Source: Treponema sp. UBA6852
Lineage (GTDB): Bacteria; Spirochaetota; Spirochaetia; Treponematales; Treponemataceae
Assembly: GCA_002449305.1 (NCBI GenBank)
Contig: DKDI01000006.1
Span: 62,001 to 126,000 of the forward strand
Length of the DNA: 64,000 bases
Direction of reading: 5' to 3'
Shown: positions 59,740-64,000 of the stretch, piece after piece
How positions within the stretch are numbered: position 1 is the first letter of the stretch
How the letters are laid out: the number at the start of each line of letters is the position of its first letter
Program-made: the position numbers and the translations under genes
The notes under the pieces: generated by a model
Seen by the model: only the letters and a program-made list of their open reading frames with translations
Databases searched by the model: none
What the model was told of the DNA's origin: nothing

Positions 59740-61169
59740 ATGAAAAAAAATCTGCAATCGGTGTCTTTGAAAACTTTGCCGAAGAGTATTTGAACTTTGA
59801 AAAAACTCCAAAGAAAAATATTTTTTGGCTCGACACGATGGAATTTCTTTGCAAACGTCTTTACAACCCGCAAGATTGCTGTCCGAGCTTTCATGTCGCA
59901 GGAAGCAAAGGCAAAGGTTCAATTTCAAAAATGATTGCCTGTATTTTGGAAGAAGCCGGATATTACACAGGTTTGTATTCATCGCCACATATCTTGAATT
60001 TCAACGAAAGAATAGGTACAGCTTCTGGTCCCTTTCCTGAAAAAGTCTACGAAGAGTCTGTAAAACAGCTTATAGACAGCATAAATTCCATTAAGACCGA
60101 AGAGCTTCCCGGAAAAAGACCTGTCACTTGGTTTGAGCTTGCAACATTGCTTGGAATGTTGTGCTTTAAAAATGCCGGAACAAAATATGCAGTTTATGAA
60201 GTTGGAATCGGAGGAAAACTTGATGCAACAAATGTAATAACTCCAGCTTGCAGCTGCATAAGCCAAATTGAACTTGAACACACAGAATATCTTGGAAACA
60301 CAGAAGAACTCATCGCCACAGAAAAAGGAGGAATTATAAAGCAAGGAATTCCCGTAATCGTTTCCGGGCAAAAAGAATCAGTAAAAAATGTTTTTAGAAA
60401 AATTGCAAAAGAAAAAAACGCTCCAATTCTTTTCACAGATGAACACTGTAAAATACCTAAAGTTGTATACAAAAATATACAGCAAAATTCAACAATCTCT
60501 CACGATGTACACTTTTTTAGACAAAATTCAATAAAAATGTGTTTTTCCTTGGATTCTGAAAAATTTTCACGCCCTTTAAATGTTTCTCTTTCGCTACTAG
60601 GAGAGTTCCAGGCAAAAAACGCAGCTGTTGCGTCACTGGCTGTAAAAACAATACTTCCAAATCTTGATGAAAGTACAATTGAAAAAGGACTTGAAAAAAC
60701 CATTCTCCCAGGAAGATTTGAACCAGTCGATTTGGCAAATTCAAAGTTTCAGGATATTTCAAACTTAATATTAGACGGGGCGCACACTGTAAAAAGCATC
60801 GGCTTTACAATGGATACATTCTGTAACCTTTTTCCAAATGAAAAAAATGATTCGTACCTTCTTTTTGCTTGCGCGGCAGACAAAAATGCAGAGGAAATCG
60901 CAGAATTATTCAAAGGAAAATTCAGCCAAATAATTTTAACCGTGCCAGGAGGAACAAAAGAATCCGACTTTCCGCGGCTAAAGGCAGCTTTTGAAAAATC
61001 CGGCATAGAATATACTGCAATTCCTGATTACTTAAAAGCCATTCCGTACATACTTTCCAAGGCCGCAGAAGAAAAGGCTACTGTTCTAGTTACAGGCTCG
61101 TTCTATCTAGTTGCGGAAGTAAAAAAATATCTTTTAGCACAGAAAACAATTGTGCAGTTTTCTCACTGA
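59736..61169 (+). CDS. folC: Folylpolyglutamate / dihydrofolate synthase
   Basis: 477 residues of the Mur-ligase fold. FHVAGSKGKGSISKM is the P-loop and GLYSSPHILNFNERI the folate-site signature; LILDGAHTVKS is in the C-terminal domain. It adds glutamates to folates, and perhaps glutamate to dihydropteroate. It overlaps the DUF4340 gene (ATGA) and converges on alr with a 7-bp overlap. FolC is usually nearer 420 residues; the extra length is in the linker and middle. Confidence 0.92.
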   Translation: MNEKKSAIGVFENFAEEYLNFEKTPKKNIFWLDTMEFLCKRLYNPQDCCPSFHVAGSKGKGSISKMIACILEEAGYYTGLYSSPHILNFNERIGTASGPFPEKVYEESVKQLIDSINSIKTEELPGKRPVTWFELATLLGMLCFKNAGTKYAVYEVGIGGKLDATNVITPACSCISQIELEHTEYLGNTEELIATEKGGIIKQGIPVIVSGQKESVKNVFRKIAKEKNAPILFTDEHCKIPKVVYKNIQQNSTISHDVHFFRQNSIKMCFSLDSEKFSRPLNVSLSLLGEFQAKNAAVASLAVKTILPNLDESTIEKGLEKTILPGRFEPVDLANSKFQDISNLILDGAHTVKSIGFTMDTFCNLFPNEKNDSYLLFACAADKNAEEIAELFKGKFSQIILTVPGGTKESDFPRLKAAFEKSGIEYTAIPDYLKAIPYILSKAAEEKATVLVTGSFYLVAEVKKYLLAQKTIVQFSH

Positions 61170-62314
61170 ACAAAGACACGAATGACACGTTTTGAGATTC
61201 CGCAGGTTATTTCGTATGAAATTGTACCTGTAAGACGCGCAATGTCATCGGCAGTTTGCAAAGCTCCATCCGAACTGTCCCCAAATAAAATGGCTTTATC
61301 CCATCGTTTTGCGTTACAGTCTGCACCCAAGTCTATCATACACTGATCCATGCAAATACGGCCGCAAATAGGATAGTTTTTTCCATCTACTGCAATTTTC
61401 ACACCGCACTCAGAAAACCGCCTGAACCATCCGTCTGCATAGCCAACAGGAATAACTCCAACGTTGGTATCAGATTTGGCTTCCCATCTGCATCCATAAC
61501 CTGCAAAGTTTCCTTTTTTAAATTGCCGAATCGAAGAAACACAGCTTTCTAAAGTCATAACAGGTTTTAGTTCCACACTTTTTCCTTTTGAAGCTAAATA
61601 TTCTTTTGAAACTTCATCTGCATAATAGCCATAAACAATAATTCCTGGCCGAACCATGTCAAGATGCATTTCAGGAGAATCAAGTGTAGTGGCAGAATTC
61701 GCGCAGTGGCAAAGTCCGGGATTAATTCCAGCCTTTTTTATATTGCTGATTGCCTCAAGAAAATTTTCAAACTGAAACTTTGTATACGATTTTCCTTTTT
61801 CAGAAACACAGTCGCTAAGCGCAAAATGAGTCGCAGTTCCGCCCAAGACAAGATTTTTGCAGTTTTTTATTTTGAGCGCAATTTTTCCAGCTTCAGAAGG
61901 AAGACATCCAATTCTGCCCATTCCTGTATCAACTGCAAGATGAACCGCAAAATTTTCTATTCCAAGTTTATTGCAGGCAACAGAAAAAAGCTCTATATAT
62001 TCTTCATCAAAAACAAAAGGCGTAATTCCAGCGGAAACAACTTCTTCAACTTCATCTGGAGTACAAAGACTTAACATAAGAATAGGCGAGGAAATTCCAG
62101 CATTTCTAAGCTCAACGCCTTCTTCACAAGTCGCAACAGAAAGATAATCTGCGCCAGCTTCAAGAGCAGCCTTTGCGCAAGGAACAGAACCATGTCCGTA
62201 GGCATCAGCTTTTACAGCAACGCACATTTTTGTTTCAGGCTTTAAGCATTTTTTTATTTCTATAATATTGTTTTTTAAATTATCCAAATGAATCAAAGCT
62301 CTTGTAGCACGCAT
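61163..62314 (-). CDS. alr: Alanine racemase
   Basis: 383 residues. CVAVKADAYGHG carries the PLP lysine K35; VDTGMGRIG, the C-terminal GYADGW and ICMDQCMIDLG are family motifs. It makes D-alanine for peptidoglycan. The first in-frame ATG is at 62314 (the TTG at 62320 is not preferred); there is no ribosome site, and the promoter lies so close that the mRNA may be leaderless. Confidence 0.95.
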   Translation of the reverse strand: MRATRALIHLDNLKNNIIEIKKCLKPETKMCVAVKADAYGHGSVPCAKAALEAGADYLSVATCEEGVELRNAGISSPILMLSLCTPDEVEEVVSAGITPFVFDEEYIELFSVACNKLGIENFAVHLAVDTGMGRIGCLPSEAGKIALKIKNCKNLVLGGTATHFALSDCVSEKGKSYTKFQFENFLEAISNIKKAGINPGLCHCANSATTLDSPEMHLDMVRPGIIVYGYYADEVSKEYLASKGKSVELKPVMTLESCVSSIRQFKKGNFAGYGCRWEAKSDTNVGVIPVGYADGWFRRFSECGVKIAVDGKNYPICGRICMDQCMIDLGADCNAKRWDKAILFGDSSDGALQTADDIARLTGTISYEITCGISKRVIRVFVQ

Positions 62315-62322
62315 AATCAAAA

Positions 62323-62350
62323 AGTCTAGTCAAATCACAAATTTTGTCAA
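62323..62350 (-). promoter_or_regulatory. alr promoter
   Basis: Read on the minus strand: TTGACA (62350-62345), a 16-nt spacer and TAGACT (62328-62323). Only 8 nt separate the -10 box from the ATG. Confidence 0.7.
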
Positions 62351-62458
62351 GAGAAAGGAGAAATTAGAAATATTAATTCTAAAATATATGCAATACGCCG
62401 CAAGACAGACGGCTGCAAAGACAAATTATAGCAACTTCTCCTAAATTGCCTTTTAAAT

Positions 62459-62568
62459 ACTGCACTAAATGCCTCATTATTAGTACGCTAATAAACACCC
62501 ATTTAGTGCAGTAATTGACTCCTTATTAGTGCGCTAATCAACATATTATTACTGTAGTAATTGAGCTT
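62459..62568. repeat. Palindromic 46-nt repeats between alr and the HAD gene
   Basis: Units at 62477-62522 and 62523-62568 match at about three quarters of positions (TTATTAGT.CGCTAAT...AGTAATTGA); a partial third unit precedes them. Each has the palindrome ATTAG-nnCG-CTAAT. ACTGCACTAAATG (62459-62471) and CATTTAGTGCAGT (62500-62512) are perfect 13-bp inverted arms. The rest of the 317-nt intergenic region holds nothing else I can name. Confidence 0.8.
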
Positions 62569-62637
62569 TTCAAACTTACCCAATTAAAACAATTTCTTTC
62601 TATAGAATATAAGCAAAAAAAATGATAACTTAAGTTT

Positions 62638-63357
62638 ATGGTATTTTTTTTCGATTTGGACAGAACGTTAATGGATTTTGAATCTGCGGAAAATCTTGGA
62701 ATAAAAGCAGTTTTTCAAAAATATAAAAATGAAATCTACATGGATTTTGATGAGTTTTGCATTCAATGGAAAAAATGGGCTCAGCATTTCTTTGACAAAT
62801 ATTCAGCAGGGGAACTTACATTTGACGAGCAGCGAAAGGGAAGAATTGTAAAAATATTCGAACTCAACGGAAACCCAATAAAATCAAAAAATGAACTTGA
62901 TTCAAGATTCAGCCTTTATTGGTCAACTTATGAAAAGGAATACAATCTTTTTTCAGATGCGATTCCTGTATTAAAAAAACTTTCAGATTTAAATATTCAA
63001 ATGGGAATTATAACAAACGGCGATTCTGAAAATCAGCGGTCAAAGCTAAAAAAAGCCGGCGTAACAGATTTTTTCAACCCGATTATAATTTCTTCAGAAG
63101 TTGGAATCAGCAAGCCGGACTTGAAAATTTTTCAAAAAGCAATGGAACTTGCAAATTCATCAGAAAGCGAAACTTGGTACATCGGAGATAGCACGGAGCA
63201 TGACATAATTCCAGCCAGAAAACTTGGAATAAACACGTTGTATCTTAACAGAAAACGGCAAGGAAAACTAAAAATCGAGCAGAAAAATCCGCTATATGCA
63301 GAAGTAAAAGACTTCTATGAAATGATTGAAATAATAGAAAATGCAATAAAAGACTGA
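62638..63357 (+). CDS. HAD-family hydrolase, YjjG-like
   Basis: 239 residues. FFDLDRTLMDFE is motif I (DxDxT), ITNGDSENQRSKL motif II, KPDLKIF the lysine and YIGDSTEHDIIPA motif IV. YjjG enzymes dephosphorylate noncanonical pyrimidine nucleotides; specificity here is inferred. There is no clear ribosome site before the ATG. It ends 5 bp from the tRNA gene on the other strand. Confidence 0.85.
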   Translation: MVFFFDLDRTLMDFESAENLGIKAVFQKYKNEIYMDFDEFCIQWKKWAQHFFDKYSAGELTFDEQRKGRIVKIFELNGNPIKSKNELDSRFSLYWSTYEKEYNLFSDAIPVLKKLSDLNIQMGIITNGDSENQRSKLKKAGVTDFFNPIIISSEVGISKPDLKIFQKAMELANSSESETWYIGDSTEHDIIPARKLGINTLYLNRKRQGKLKIEQKNPLYAEVKDFYEMIEIIENAIKD

Positions 63358-63361
63358 AAAA

Positions 63362-63445
63362 TGCCCAGAACGAGACTTGAACTCGTACATCCTTACGGAC
63401 TCTAGTACCTGAAACTAGCGTGTCTACCAATTCCACCACCTGGGC
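63362..63445 (-). tRNA. tRNA-Leu (anticodon CAG)
   Basis: Read on the minus strand, 5' GCCCAGG pairs with 3' TCTGGGC, with A as discriminator. The anticodon arm is CTAGT-TTCAGGT-ACTAG, giving CAG. A long variable arm (GAGTCCGTAAGGATGT) and GTTCAAGTC T-arm confirm a class II tRNA-Leu. CCA is not encoded. Confidence 0.97.
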
Positions 63446-63456
63446 AAGATTTGAAC

Positions 63457-63485
63457 AGTATATTTAAATATCAGTTTTTTGTCAA
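63457..63485 (-). promoter_or_regulatory. tRNA-Leu promoter
   Basis: On the minus strand TTGACA (63485-63480), 17 nt, TATACT (63462-63457). This is a consensus-like promoter, 11 nt before the tRNA. Confidence 0.88.
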
Positions 63486-63522
63486 ATATATTTAGCTGAA
63501 TTCATAAAAAGAAAACAAAATT

Positions 63523-63912
63523 TCAGCTTTTGCATCTCATAAATAAAATCGCAAAAACTACAATCAAAGCTATAATGCTCGCCACAAAAAGCCATGCAGG
63601 AACATCATCAGAGAAAATTGAACTTTCATGGATTTTAAAAGCTTTTTTTATTTTTTTTCGTGATTTTCGTGAAAGTTGTTTTTTTTCTGAATCTTTTACG
63701 TTTTCAGAAGTTCCGTAGAGTTCTTCCTGGGTTACCGCATAATGGCAAGCCGGACAGCCTTTTAAGAAATTTCTTACAGTTCCTATGTGGCCGCAGTTCG
63801 GGCATCTTACCGCAGCAAAAAAACGCCCACATTTTGGACAAAATTTTGCATTCGGAGCGACTTCTGAACCGCAGCCTTCACAGAAATACTTGGCTCGTTT
63901 TGCTTCAGCCAT
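63523..63912 (-). CDS. Double zinc-ribbon membrane protein
   Basis: 129 residues. CEGCGSEVAPNAKFCPKCG and CPNCGHIG..CPACH give two zinc ribbons; then a basic linker (RKSRKKIKK) and one C-terminal membrane helix (WLFVASIIALIVVFAILF). Function unknown. Its ATG overlaps the stop of the next minus-strand gene (TAATG). Confidence 0.75.
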   Translation of the reverse strand: MAEAKRAKYFCEGCGSEVAPNAKFCPKCGRFFAAVRCPNCGHIGTVRNFLKGCPACHYAVTQEELYGTSENVKDSEKKQLSRKSRKKIKKAFKIHESSIFSDDVPAWLFVASIIALIVVFAILFMRCKS

Positions 63913-64000
63913 TATTCAGTTCCCAAATTGTCTACTGTATAGTCGTAAATCTGCCAAATTCCATCGCGCTGGCGGACATAGTAAGTATAGCGTTTGCGCT
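63912..64000 (-). CDS. 3' end of a gene entering from the right edge (partial)
   Basis: 28 residues are visible (RKRYTYYVRQRDGIWQIYDY and on to a TAA stop). The aromatic, beta-like sequence suggests a secreted or DUF-type protein; too short to name. Confidence 0.55.
   Translation of the reverse strand, partial: RKRYTYYVRQRDGIWQIYDYTVDNLGTE

Noticed and set aside
62459..62568. Rho-independent terminator for alr or the HAD gene
   Set aside because: Inverted arms are separated by 28 nt with other palindromes between, there is no T-run, and both flanking genes diverge from this region.
63245..63439. 64-codon minus-strand frame over the tRNA-Leu
   Set aside because: The sequence is fully explained by the tRNA and by the shadow of the HAD gene.

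Overview
The window looks like chromosome of an AT-rich, non-pallidum Treponema-type spirochaete. Supporting signs are low GC with ATT/AAA-rich codons, a short ComEC without its nuclease-like domain, an archaeal/spirochaete-style cytidylate kinase, a PilZ protein with an N-terminal membrane anchor, and a GldFG-type ABC exporter next to rnz and folC. Species assignment is inference; no rRNA is present.

Layout. 1-10.4 kb is ordinary core: cmk; thrC and a CPBP protease on the minus strand; then a plus-strand run of PilZ protein, HEAT-like exported protein, comEC, rsmA, YggS, a small exported protein and two pseudouridine synthases. 10.4-17.7 kb is a complete RND efflux operon (tandem TetR regulator, TolC, adaptor, permease, PG0541-family protein). 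It has a strong promoter overlapped by a perfect palindromic operator. 17.7-21.1 kb holds a frameshifted acyltransferase and a small protein paired with an HD phosphohydrolase.

21.1-52 kb is a large surface-polysaccharide locus. It starts with a LoaP/NusG-type antiterminator. It then carries dTDP-3-amino-3,6-dideoxyhexose genes (two FdtA-like isomerases, hexapeptide acetyltransferase, DegT aminotransferase). A dedicated acyl-chain set follows (KAS III, ACP, ketoreductase, GNAT), and an alcohol-phosphate set (two PLP enzymes, cytidylyltransferase, TagF-like transferase). Two O-acyltransferases, a flippase, a Wzy-type polymerase, four family 2 glycosyltransferases and GDP-fucose genes (gmd, fcl) complete it. 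Four poly-G tracts (G9, G7, G9, G9) lie in or at the ends of its genes, a strong sign of phase-variable glycan modification.

The same locus is studded with toxin-antitoxin and defence modules. These are a Panacea-domain TA pair, an HNH/ATPase/DUF4435 (PARIS-like) cassette framed by 68-bp direct repeats, a second HNH gene, a DUF262 plus HEPN pair, DinJ-YafQ, a PIN-toxin pair, and HicBA whose toxin lacks a canonical start codon.

52-64 kb returns to minus-strand rmlD, manC and an exported protein. Next come rnz, the GldFG-like exporter operon, folC, alr, a HAD hydrolase, tRNA-Leu(CAG) and a zinc-ribbon membrane protein. The intergenic region between alr and the HAD gene contains 46-nt palindromic repeats.
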